Source of the DNA: Candidatus Saccharimonadota bacterium | GTDB taxonomy: Bacteria; Patescibacteriota; Saccharimonadia; Saccharimonadales; Saccharimonadaceae | Assembly: GCA_030527565.1 (NCBI GenBank) | Contig: JAUNAO010000028.1 | Coordinates: 1-7,258 of the forward strand | Direction: 5' to 3' | DNA: 7,258 nucleotides | In this document: piece after piece, positions 1 to 5,598 of the stretch | How the letters are laid out: every line of letters starts with the position of its first letter | Position numbering within the stretch: position 1 is the stretch's first letter | Position numbers and translations under genes: made by a program | Notes under the pieces: generated by a model | Database searches by the model: none | What the model was told of the DNA's origin: nothing | What the model saw: only the letters and a program-made list of their open reading frames with translations

Positions 1-1325
1 GTCCAGTTTTTGCCGGAGAAAACATAACTGTGAATGGCGCAAGCACAAACATAAAACAAAATAATACAAACTATAATACGACAATCGCAAAAAATGCGAC
101 AGTTAAGTTAGTTGCGTATACTTCGACGGGTAATTTGACGAGTGGCGGAGGGGAGAAAGCTGGGAGTGCGTCGGCCGATCTTTGTAATATGGTTAGTAAA
201 AGCTCGAGTTTCGAGAATGGGGCGAAATGTGACGTTGTGAATACGGCGACGGGACGAGAGTTGAATGTTGGGCAGAATAATTACTTTAATAGTTCGGATT
301 ATAGCGTTTACGATACGAAAGCGGGGGATTATATTTGCTTTACGCTTGCAATTTATCCGGCGAAATTTACGGGAATTAATTTGACGGGAAACGAGGGTTG
401 GGCATTTTCGAATCCGTCTTGCGCACAGATTGCAAAACGACCGAAATTTGAAATTCATGGCGGCAGTTTATATTCGGCGGGGTCGGTCAATACCTCAATC
501 GCGAAGAAACGGGACTTGTTAAATTCTGCGACGGGGGATTATTTGTCTGGGTATGAGTTTGTCGGATTTAATGATAACGACACGAAATCTTTTGGGTCAT
601 GGGTTGAGCAGGGAGTGACGACTTTAGGGCTTACGAATGGGCTAGCTTCGGGTGCGGGGGCGGCGAATGGGACGGCGAACTTAGATTTTTGCGAAAAATG
701 GACGGCGCTTTCGTTCGCGAATTATAGTAATGCATCATTTATCAATTCAATTTGCGATAAGAAAAATATGGTTGGGCAATCTGGGATTACGGTTAATATG
801 GCGGATGGGGAGGAATTAGCTGCGTATTGGTTAGGGAAAATAGGAGGCGAGACGAAGGAAGGAGATATTACGATCCCGCGAACTACGGGGATTCGAGGAA
901 CGCAAGTCGTAAAGACGACGGGGGATGTTGTGATTGATGGTAATGTGGAATATGGCGGGGACGCGGTCTCTAGTTTTGCGGAGATTCCAAAAATGATTAT
1001 TTACGCCAAAAACATTACAATTGCTTGCCATGTTGAAAGAGTCGATGCGGTTTTGATTGCGGAAGAGACGGTTAATACGTGTAATGATTCGAATGTAAAT
1101 TCCGAGGCCCGTTCAACACCGCTTTTGATTAACGGGGCGGTGATTGCGGAGAAATTGGAGTTGAACCGGACGTATGGTGCGGGAACTGGCGATAGTTCGG
1201 ATGTTCCGGCGGAAGTGATTAACTATGATGCGTCGCTTTCGATTTGGAGTCAGAATGGGCGGACGGATGAGACGACGGAGACTTTTGTTACGACTTACCA
1301 ACACGAATTAGCACCGAGATATTAG
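1..1325 (+). CDS. Secreted/surface protein, C-terminal part (5' end outside window)
   Basis: The reading frame is open from position 3 through the left edge (PVFAGENITVNGAS...), so the GTG at 30 is probably an internal codon and the gene starts upstream of the window. Numbering from that GTG, the visible 431 residues are rich in Asn, Thr, Ser and Gly and carry eight cysteines (52, 67, 103, 131, 221, 242, 333, 351), as expected for a disulfide-bonded extracellular protein. Residues about 137-160 contain a block beginning RPKFEIHGG and then LYSAG; from memory a similar block recurs in large surface proteins of Saccharibacteria. Residues about 280-405 alternate short hydrophobic strands with turns (VVIDGNVEYGG, MIIYAKNITI, LLINGAVIAEKLELNRTYG), which suggests a bactofilin-like or beta-helical repeat. 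The end, ELAPRY, has no LPXTG motif and no membrane anchor, so any anchor must be N-terminal. The stop overlaps the radA promoter. Function is unknown; it could be an adhesin or a pilus-associated protein. Confidence 0.8.
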   Translation, partial: PVFAGENITVNGASTNIKQNNTNYNTTIAKNATVKLVAYTSTGNLTSGGGEKAGSASADLCNMVSKSSSFENGAKCDVVNTATGRELNVGQNNYFNSSDYSVYDTKAGDYICFTLAIYPAKFTGINLTGNEGWAFSNPSCAQIAKRPKFEIHGGSLYSAGSVNTSIAKKRDLLNSATGDYLSGYEFVGFNDNDTKSFGSWVEQGVTTLGLTNGLASGAGAANGTANLDFCEKWTALSFANYSNASFINSICDKKNMVGQSGITVNMADGEELAAYWLGKIGGETKEGDITIPRTTGIRGTQVVKTTGDVVIDGNVEYGGDAVSSFAEIPKMIIYAKNITIACHVERVDAVLIAEETVNTCNDSNVNSEARSTPLLINGAVIAEKLELNRTYGAGTGDSSDVPAEVINYDASLSIWSQNGRTDETTETFVTTYQHELAPRY

Positions 1326-1336
1326 TGTGCTATAAT
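1308..1336 (+). promoter_or_regulatory. radA promoter, extended -10, leaderless start
   Basis: A perfect extended -10 (TGCTATAAT, hexamer 1331-1336) lies 17 bp after a weak -35-like TTAGCA (1308-1313). Transcription would normally begin about 7 bases after the hexamer, which is the A of the radA ATG at 1343. No ribosome binding site can fit between them, so a leaderless mRNA is inferred. The -35 lies inside the end of the upstream gene, whose TAG stop (1323-1325) directly precedes the TG motif. Confidence 0.8.
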
Positions 1337-1342
1337 GGGGGT

Positions 1343-2692
1343 ATGAAAGTGAGGAGTCAGTTTGTTTGTCAGAATTGCGGAACGAGTTTTGCGAAGTGGG
1401 TTGGGCAGTGTCCGAATTGTTCGACTTGGAACGCGTTAGTTGAGCAGGTTGTCGAGACGGCGACGGAAAAGAAGTCGGCGTTAGAAAAGGGGCGAGTTTC
1501 GGGAAAAAAATTGGATTTTGTGAAATTATCGTCAGTAACGCCGTCGGATGCGAAGGCGCGACTTTTGACGGAATTTCCGGATCTTAATATGGTGCTCGGG
1601 GGCGGGATTTTAATGGGCTCGGTTTCGCTTCTTGCGGGGCAGCCGGGGATTGGAAAGTCGACACTGCTTATGCAAATTTCGGCGGAAGTGGCAAAAAAGC
1701 ACAATGTTTTATATATTTCGGGGGAGGAATCGGCGGGACAAGTTAAGTTGCGCGCGGAGAGGTTGGGGGCGAAATCGGAACGGCTGAATTTTGCGGCTTC
1801 GACGTCGGGAAATGATATTGCGAAGACGATCGAGATGGGTGAGTTTGATCTTGTGATTATTGATTCGATCCAGACGCTTGCGATGGATGAAATTTCGTCG
1901 GCGCCTGGGACGGTTTCGCAGGTGACAAATTGTGGGAATTTGATTATCCGGGCGGCGAAGGCAACCGACACGGCAGTGGTGATTGTTGGGCATGTAACAA
2001 AGGACGGGACTTTGGCAGGTCCGAAAGTTTTAGAACATCTTGTTGATGTGGTTCTTAATTTTGAGGGGGATCGGTATGGCGGATTTAAAACAGTAAGGGC
2101 GATTAAAAATCGGTTTGGCTCGACGAACGAGGTGGCGATTTTTGAGATGGTCTCGGAAGGATTAAAAGAAGTACAAAATCCGTCGGCGGCGCTACTTGCG
2201 GAGCGGACGAATACGGATGGGTCGGTTATTTTGGCGACGCTTGAGGGGAATCGGCCGATTTTAGTCGAGATTCAGGCGCTCGCGACGACATCTAATTTCG
2301 GTTATCCGAAACGAACCGCATCGGGTTTTGATATTAATCGGTTGAATCTTTTAATTGCTGTTTTGGAGCGGCGGACGAAATTGAAACTTTCAGATAAAGA
2401 TATTTTCATTAACGTTGTTGGGGGAATGAAAATTAATGATTCGGCGGCAGATCTCGCGATTTGTATGGCGATTGCATCGGCGGTAACGGAACGTAAATTG
2501 GACGAGGGGTATGTAGTGTTTGGGGAAGTTGGGCTTGGCGGCGAGGTGCGGTCGGCATTTCGGGCGGATCAGCGGATTGCGGAGGCAAAGAAACTAGGTT
2601 TTTCAAATGCAATTGGGCCGGCGACGGTGAAAGATAAGTTTGTGGTGCCAGTAAAAGATTTGCGCGATACTTTAATTCGGTATGTGAAATGA
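1343..2692 (+). CDS. radA: DNA repair protein RadA (Sms), branch-migration ATPase
   Basis: RadA is a RecA-like hexameric ATPase that promotes branch migration of recombination intermediates and supports repair and natural transformation. The 449-residue product has the full domain order: an N-terminal zinc finger (C9, C12, C23, C26), Walker A GQPGIGKST at 99-107, Walker B LVIID at 170-174, the RadA-specific KNRFG at 255-259, and a C-terminal Lon-protease-like domain from about 270 to the end. I chose the ATG at 1343 over an in-frame GTG at 1325. The GTG start would translate the TATAAT promoter into MCYNGG, while the ATG gives the normal family N-terminus (MKVRSQFVCQNCG). The TGA stop overlaps the ruvC ATG (ATGA at 2689-2692), implying co-transcription and translational coupling. 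No key residue is missing, so it should be functional. Confidence 0.97.
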   Translation: MKVRSQFVCQNCGTSFAKWVGQCPNCSTWNALVEQVVETATEKKSALEKGRVSGKKLDFVKLSSVTPSDAKARLLTEFPDLNMVLGGGILMGSVSLLAGQPGIGKSTLLMQISAEVAKKHNVLYISGEESAGQVKLRAERLGAKSERLNFAASTSGNDIAKTIEMGEFDLVIIDSIQTLAMDEISSAPGTVSQVTNCGNLIIRAAKATDTAVVIVGHVTKDGTLAGPKVLEHLVDVVLNFEGDRYGGFKTVRAIKNRFGSTNEVAIFEMVSEGLKEVQNPSAALLAERTNTDGSVILATLEGNRPILVEIQALATTSNFGYPKRTASGFDINRLNLLIAVLERRTKLKLSDKDIFINVVGGMKINDSAADLAICMAIASAVTERKLDEGYVVFGEVGLGGEVRSAFRADQRIAEAKKLGFSNAIGPATVKDKFVVPVKDLRDTLIRYVK

Positions 2693-3165
2693 GAATTTTA
2701 GGAATTGATCCTGGGATTGGGACTTGTGGGTTTGGGCTGATTGAGACGAAGAGTCGAGCAGATGTTCGGGCGCTTGATTTTGGAGTGATTACAACGACGA
2801 TGAATGCGCCGCTTCCCGGCAGGTTGCTTGAATTGTATGAAGGATTGACGGAGATTTTTACGACTTGTAATCCGGAAGTAGTGTCGGTTGAAAAATTGTT
2901 TTTTTCAAAGAATATTACGACTGGGATTGCGGTGGCAGAGGCAAGAGGGTTAGTTTTGTTGGTTGCGGCACAAAATAAAATACCAGTTTTTGAATATACA
3001 CCGAATGAAATTAAGAAGGCTTTGACTGGGTATGGGGCGGCGGGAAAGCCGCAAATGCAGGAAATGGTAAGGGTGACTTTAGGGCTCGAGAAAAAGCCGC
3101 GGCCGGATGATGCGGCGGACGCGCTTGCGGCGGCGATTACCCATTCTTTGATGAAAATCTCTTGA
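2689..3165 (+). CDS. ruvC: Crossover junction endodeoxyribonuclease RuvC
   Basis: RuvC is the dimeric, metal-dependent nuclease that cuts Holliday junctions symmetrically at the end of recombination. The 158-residue length is normal for the family. The four acidic catalytic residues are visible: D7 in RILGIDPGIG, E68 in SVEKLFF, and D141 and D144 in PDDAADALAAAITH. The start is fixed by the ATGA overlap with radA. There is no separate ribosome binding site, so translation probably depends on coupling. It is the second gene of a radA-ruvC unit, and its partner ruvA lies about 2.4 kb downstream behind an accessory island. The TGA stop at 3163-3165 is embedded in the -35 box of the next promoter. 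Confidence 0.97.
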   Translation: MRILGIDPGIGTCGFGLIETKSRADVRALDFGVITTTMNAPLPGRLLELYEGLTEIFTTCNPEVVSVEKLFFSKNITTGIAVAEARGLVLLVAAQNKIPVFEYTPNEIKKALTGYGAAGKPQMQEMVRVTLGLEKKPRPDDAADALAAAITHSLMKIS

Positions 3166-3190
3166 CATAGATTAAAAATTCAAGTAAAAT
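3162..3190 (+). promoter_or_regulatory. Strong sigma70-type promoter at the end of ruvC
   Basis: A consensus -35 TTGACA (3162-3167) is followed after exactly 17 bp by TAAAAT (3185-3190). Transcription should start near 3197, giving a leader of about 96 bases before the small ORF at 3293. The -35 overlaps the ruvC stop codon. This is the best-matching promoter in the window, although no long gene follows it, which argues that the small ORFs or the RNA itself are the product. Confidence 0.8.
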
Positions 3191-3270
3191 ATGAACACAT
3201 ACTTGGGCGTGGAGTTTTGTTAAGAGATATTTTTCGATTAACGTTGCCGCGGTCAGTATAGTACTTTACG

Positions 3271-3292
3271 GAAGGAGGAGCTAGAATCCTTT
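3271..3292 (+). promoter_or_regulatory. Shine-Dalgarno of small ORF, able to fold into a hairpin
   Basis: AAGGAGG at 3272-3278 is a full Shine-Dalgarno, but it lies 14 bases from the ATG at 3293, further than usual. GAAGGA (3271-3276) can pair with TCCTTT (3287-3292), giving five Watson-Crick pairs plus one G-T, with a 10-base loop. The pairing ends immediately before the ATG. This could hide the site, or shorten the effective distance. The pairing is seen in the sequence; a regulatory role is inferred. Confidence 0.45.
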
Positions 3293-3430
3293 ATGCGATG
3301 TTGTTTATCCCGCGATTGGCGGGAAGTGTTCAAGAGTACAAAGGCTCGTTTAGTGGCTGCAGTGTCGGCCGCGAGCTTGGTGGCCGGAGTGCTCACGGTT
3401 ATACTAGTGGTACACCGCCTTAAAAGATAA
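3293..3430 (+). CDS. Small single-pass membrane protein, 45 aa, unknown function
   Basis: This short frame starts at ATG 3293 and ends at TAA 3428-3430. It encodes 45 residues: a basic N-terminal arm (MRCCLSRDWREVFKSTKAR), an uninterrupted hydrophobic helix at about 20-40 (starts LVAAVSAASL, ends VLTVILVV) and a basic tail HRLKR. An unbroken membrane-length helix is unlikely by chance, and the ORF sits behind a consensus promoter and a full Shine-Dalgarno, so I take it as real. The frame is open upstream to a stop at 3239-3241 but has no ATG, GTG or TTG start there. A second frame begins one base after the stop, in the +1 phase; it may be the C-terminal half of one protein split by a frameshift. 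Shape and size resemble small hydrophobic regulators or type I toxins, but no family is recognised. Confidence 0.6.
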   Translation: MRCCLSRDWREVFKSTKARLVAAVSAASLVAGVLTVILVVHRLKR

Positions 3431-3431
3431 T

Positions 3432-3542
3432 ATGTTTTATGACGAAAGATCCAACGATGACGGTTCACTATTGATAAAAGATATTACAACCGACAAGGCA
3501 AGAAAAAAAAGAGATTATCCCCGACAAAATCCACTTTTATAA
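3432..3542 (+). CDS. Possible 36-aa ORF, or displaced C-terminal half of the preceding ORF
   Basis: This frame starts at an ATG one base after the stop of the 45-residue ORF and ends in TAA at 3540-3542. The product is hydrophilic and highly charged (MFYDERSNDDGSLL, then a basic stretch KARKKR). It has no Shine-Dalgarno of its own, so translation would need re-initiation after the upstream stop. Its frame is also open leftwards across the end of the first ORF. A +1 shift near 3419-3425 would join HR to LKDNMFYDE and give one protein of about 82 residues with a cytoplasmic arm, one helix and a charged tail. It may be a separate peptide, a frameshift product, a decayed gene or chance. Confidence 0.3.
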   Translation: MFYDERSNDDGSLLIKDITTDKARKKRDYPRQNPLL

Positions 3543-3552
3543 CATTGCAAAA

Positions 3553-3597
3553 GGCGGTTCTGGCTAGGCTAGATTTCTAGCCAGAACTGCTGATTTT
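3553..3597 (+). terminator. Long perfect hairpin, possible terminator of small-ORF transcript
   Basis: GTTCTGGCTAG (3557-3567) pairs perfectly with CTAGCCAGAAC (3577-3587) around a 9-base loop, and the stem extends outward to 3553 and 3591 with two further G-C/C-G and two G-T pairs, about 15 pairs in all. It is followed by GATTTT, a short and interrupted T run. It can serve as the terminator or 3' stabiliser of the transcript from 3197, but the weak T tract means some read-through is likely. Confidence 0.5.
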
Positions 3598-3606
3598 AAA
3601 TCGGCT

Positions 3607-3702
3607 AACAAGACGGGGTGATCGCCTGCCACCGTCTTTGTTATATATAGAGGCTTGACTCATGCCTCGTCTTCGGCATCGGTGTGTCATGTTCAGCACA
3701 CC
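3607..3702 (+). ncRNA. Unassigned structured RNA region (several hairpins)
   Basis: This gene-free stretch packs several possible stems. AACAAGACGG (3607-3616) pairs with CCGTCTTTGTT (3632-3642) with one bulge. GAGGC (3650-3654) pairs with GCCTC (3664-3668). ATGCC (3662-3666) can instead pair with GGCAT (3675-3679). GGTGTG (3681-3686) pairs with CACACC (3697-3702). An intrinsic terminator follows at 3713. I see no match to the conserved cores of tmRNA, RNase P RNA, SRP RNA or tRNA. It could be the long 3' region of the small-ORF transcript, an independent small RNA, or a leader element; no promoter of its own is evident. Confidence 0.35.
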
Positions 3703-3712
3703 ACCTCCACGG

Positions 3713-3741
3713 AGATCCCCCTCTACGCGAGGGGGATTTTT
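3713..3741 (+). terminator. Strong rho-independent terminator
   Basis: ATCCCCCTC (3715-3723) pairs perfectly with GAGGGGGAT (3729-3737) around the 5-base loop TACGC, followed by a T run ending at 3741. It ends the transcription unit that begins at about 3197 and insulates the poly-G promoter that lies 32 bp downstream. Confidence 0.88.
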
Positions 3742-3772
3742 CACGCTTGAATTTTCTGGAACGATTCAGACC

Positions 3773-3801
3773 TTGACTTTTTGCTGGGGGGGGGGTACAA
3801 T
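3773..3801 (+). promoter_or_regulatory. Promoter of TM2 gene with G10 in its spacer (candidate phase-variable promoter)
   Basis: TTGACT (3773-3778) and TACAAT (3796-3801) are separated by exactly 17 bp, the optimal spacing. The last ten spacer bases are all G. Start of transcription is expected near 3808, leaving a leader of about 38 bases with a full Shine-Dalgarno, AAGGAGG (3835-3841), 4 bases before the ATG. Any gain or loss of a G would move the spacing off 17 and should weaken the promoter. Poly-G or poly-C spacers of this kind control phase-variable surface proteins in Neisseria (porA, opc); the same behaviour here is inferred. Confidence 0.8.
3786..3795 (+). repeat. Homopolymer G10
   Basis: Ten consecutive G occupy the end of the promoter spacer and touch the -10 box. 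This is long enough to slip during replication. It is also a place where sequencing or assembly often miscounts, so the exact length should be treated with caution. Confidence 0.9.
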
Positions 3802-3845
3802 AAAAGTAACCATAAACATTATTTTAGTGCCTTGAAGGAGGTTAT

Positions 3846-4454
3846 ATGCAAAATACAAAATCAGCGACGACAGCGGGGTTGCTGGGGATTTTCTTAGGAG
3901 TTGTCGGTGGACATAACTGGTATCTCGGAGATAAAAAGAAGGGGACTATTCACGTAGTAATGTTCGGCGTTGCGGTAGTCTTGCTTGTGATTAAAGCTAT
4001 CGTCGAAGCAAATGCGGTGACGAGTTTTTCGGGGGCTTTGTCGTATTTGTCTGGTGGTTTTATGTGGACCTCGATTTTGGGTTATGTTGCGTATGGCCTA
4101 ATTGCGGGTAGCGAAGTTTGGGGTTTTGTTGAAGGCGTGATGATTCTTTCGCAAGGTGATGCGGGGTTGGCAATGAAAGGCTACCCAGTAGCGGCGCCAC
4201 AGACGGGCTATCAGCAGCCAATGCAGGGCTACGGTCAGCCACAAGGTTATCAGCAGCCGATGCAAGGTTATGGTCAACCTCAGGGATATGGCCAGCCAAT
4301 GCCTCAACAGGGTTACGGACAACCAATGCAAGGTTACGGTCAGCCGATGCCTGGGCAGGGATATGCACAGCCAATGGAACAACAGGGGTATAATCAGCCG
4401 ATGGAACAGGCACCACAACAGCCAATGGACGGGGGAATGGTGAATGGACAATAA
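3846..4454 (+). CDS. TM2-domain membrane protein with GYGQPM-rich low-complexity tail
   Basis: The 202-residue product begins with a TM2 domain (about 8-102): a first hydrophobic segment ending in the family-like [12 protein letters not shown] (H23, Y26, G28), a basic KKKG turn, a second helix at about 34-54, and a third hydrophobic stretch at about 65-101. TM2 proteins are small integral membrane proteins without a firmly defined bacterial role. From about 112 the protein becomes a tail of Gln, Gly, Tyr, Pro and Met built on repeats of GYGQP, GYQQPM and GYGQPM. Such composition resembles prion-like, self-associating segments. The ATG has a strong Shine-Dalgarno. The stop overlaps the next gene by 11 bases, so the two are co-translated, and the next protein carries the same GYGQPM motif. 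The upstream promoter holds G10 and may be phase-variable. The domain call is firm; the function is not known. Confidence 0.85.
   Translation: MQNTKSATTAGLLGIFLGVVGGHNWYLGDKKKGTIHVVMFGVAVVLLVIKAIVEANAVTSFSGALSYLSGGFMWTSILGYVAYGLIAGSEVWGFVEGVMILSQGDAGLAMKGYPVAAPQTGYQQPMQGYGQPQGYQQPMQGYGQPQGYGQPMPQQGYGQPMQGYGQPMPGQGYAQPMEQQGYNQPMEQAPQQPMDGGMVNGQ
4201..4431 (+). repeat. Imperfect tandem repeat encoding GYxQPM units
   Basis: The segment encodes about ten degenerate copies of a short unit of the form GY(G/Q/A/N)QP(M/Q), sometimes spaced by MPQQ, MPGQ or MEQQ. Synonymous codons vary between copies (GGC/GGT/GGA/GGG, TAC/TAT), so the array is old or under protein-level selection rather than a fresh DNA duplication. 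Confidence 0.7.
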
Positions 4455-5544
4455 TCCGAGGCCACAGGAGCCTCTACAAGGGCAGGGAAATTTTGGAGAG
4501 CCGATGGGGCAAGGTCCGGTGCCTAATGCGCCAGGAGTGCCTCCAATGGGCCCACAGGGGCAAATGGGTCCGCAAATGGGGCCAAATATGCCTCCACAGG
4601 GGCCGATGCCTGGGTATGGGCAACCGATGATGCAACCTGGCTACGGTCAGCCGATGCCAATGCGACCACCAAAACCGCCAAAACAACCGATGGACCCAAA
4701 GAAGAAAAAGAAAATTATTATTGGGGTTTCGGTCGGAGTTGGCGTGGCGATTGCTGCGATTGTGGCGGTTGTGCTCGTATTGATTTTAACGAGAGTCGAT
4801 TATTCGGAATCTTATAAGCAAGCGAAGGCGATGGATGAGGCGGTTAGCGATCTTTATCTTGATAGTGACTGTGAAAATGTCGTCTATTATGCCAACTCAA
4901 CCTATACTTCGGTGAGTAACTATGATGGATATGTCTCGGGTTGTAAATCGGCAGGCGAAGGTTTGAGCGAGAAGGTTGCAGCTCTTGGAAATACCTCGGG
5001 TATTTCGCGAGACGAAGAACTGAAAGCGCTTTACGATAAATTTAAAGAGAAATATGCGGCAGCAATGCCGGAAGATTCTGCGACGCTTGCAGCTAAGTTA
5101 GATGTTTATGCGGCATGGCACAAATACATCTATTTAGTCGATGATATATATCTTGGCGATCCGGAATCTGAGATAACGGCGGCGGCAAATGCTTTGATTA
5201 ATTCGGGTAATGAAACTTTGAAGGAATATGGCGAGGGCTGGCAGGAAAAGACGCTTGCGCTCTTCCGCGCGTATGAGACTTACGACAACGCACCTTATAG
5301 TGCAGACAATAAATCGGCTTTAAGAGAGGAATACCAAACGAAGCGATCGGAGCAGTCGGCTTATGTCTCGGCAAATAAACCAACTATTTCAGAAGTAGTT
5401 CCATTGAACTTCTCGAGCACATCGGAGATGTATGAGGCTTGGGAAAAGTTGTTCGCGGGAATTGCGGAAAAGTATCAGGAAAACTATAATTCTGGGAGTG
5501 GGGACTGTACGGAGTTCATGGGCGAGGTTTATTGCTCGCACTAA
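4444..5544 (+). CDS. Type II single-pass membrane protein, Pro/Gln/Met-rich arm and cysteine-containing outer domain
   Basis: The 366-residue product has three clear parts. Residues 1-84 form a low-complexity arm rich in Pro, Gln, Gly and Met ([13 protein letters not shown], then two GYGQPM units at 57-62 and 66-71). KKKKK at 86-90 precedes one membrane helix at about 91-116; by the positive-inside rule the arm is cytoplasmic. Residues 117-366 are outside, mostly helical by composition, with four cysteines (143, 167, 355, 364) that could form two disulfides, the last pair flanking TEFMGEVY near the C-terminus. The ATG lies inside the upstream gene's last codons and has GGGGGA about 7 bases before it. 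The shared GYGQPM motif suggests that this protein and its TM2 neighbour associate at the cytoplasmic face. No family is recognised for the outer domain; a host-contact or envelope role is only a guess. Confidence 0.85.
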   Translation: MDNNPRPQEPLQGQGNFGEPMGQGPVPNAPGVPPMGPQGQMGPQMGPNMPPQGPMPGYGQPMMQPGYGQPMPMRPPKPPKQPMDPKKKKKIIIGVSVGVGVAIAAIVAVVLVLILTRVDYSESYKQAKAMDEAVSDLYLDSDCENVVYYANSTYTSVSNYDGYVSGCKSAGEGLSEKVAALGNTSGISRDEELKALYDKFKEKYAAAMPEDSATLAAKLDVYAAWHKYIYLVDDIYLGDPESEITAAANALINSGNETLKEYGEGWQEKTLALFRAYETYDNAPYSADNKSALREEYQTKRSEQSAYVSANKPTISEVVPLNFSSTSEMYEAWEKLFAGIAEKYQENYNSGSGDCTEFMGEVYCSH

Positions 5545-5554
5545 GTAAGCCTAG

Positions 5555-5581
5555 AAAAGCGCTCCTTCGGGGGCGCTTTTT
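5555..5581 (+). terminator. Rho-independent terminator with UUCG tetraloop
   Basis: AAAAGCGCTCC (5555-5565) pairs with GGGGCGCTTTT (5570-5580) with one G-T pair, closed by a C(TTCG)G tetraloop and followed by T's to 5581. It ends the TM2 unit only 10 bases after the stop codon. Its T tract lies directly beside the ruvA -10 element. Confidence 0.93.
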
Positions 5582-5582
5582 G

Positions 5583-5591
5583 TGGTATAAT
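5583..5591 (+). promoter_or_regulatory. ruvA extended -10 promoter, leaderless start
   Basis: TGGTATAAT is a perfect extended -10 with its hexamer at 5586-5591. The ruvA ATG at 5599 lies at the expected transcription start, so the mRNA should have no leader. The -35 position (about 5563-5568) falls inside the terminator stem and shows no TTGACA, so recognition must rest on the extended -10. Confidence 0.75.
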
Positions 5592-5598
5592 TTTTTGT

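Noticed and set aside
1325..1342. GTG start for radA giving MCYNGG before the usual N-terminus
   Set aside because: These codons are the TATAAT promoter itself and would lie upstream of the transcription start; the family N-terminus begins at the ATG at 1343.
3191..3223. 10-codon ORF (MNTYLGVEFC) as a leader peptide
   Set aside because: Its ATG directly abuts the -10 box and is upstream of the expected transcription start, so it would not be transcribed from this promoter.
3163..3259. Read-through of the ruvC TGA as a sense codon
   Set aside because: The frame stays open for about 31 codons, but ruvC is complete at its usual length, radA also stops at TGA with a clean ATGA overlap, and the extension has no recognisable sequence.
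3253..3468. 71-codon minus-strand ORF
   Set aside because: No start signals, implausible composition, and it is antisense to the better-supported small ORF.
3197..3741. tmRNA, RNase P RNA or SRP RNA in the gene-free region
   Set aside because: CACCACCTCCAC near 3698 recalls a tmRNA 3' end, but there is no proper T-arm, no terminal acceptor pairing, no tag ORF, and none of the RNase P or SRP core motifs.
3662..3835. 57-codon plus-strand ORF
   Set aside because: It runs through the terminator and the poly-G promoter and contains Gly runs from G10; it is a chance frame.
4060..4451. Long minus-strand ORFs opposite the TM2 gene tail
   Set aside because: They are shadows of the repeated GYxQPM codons and have low-complexity translations with no initiation signals.
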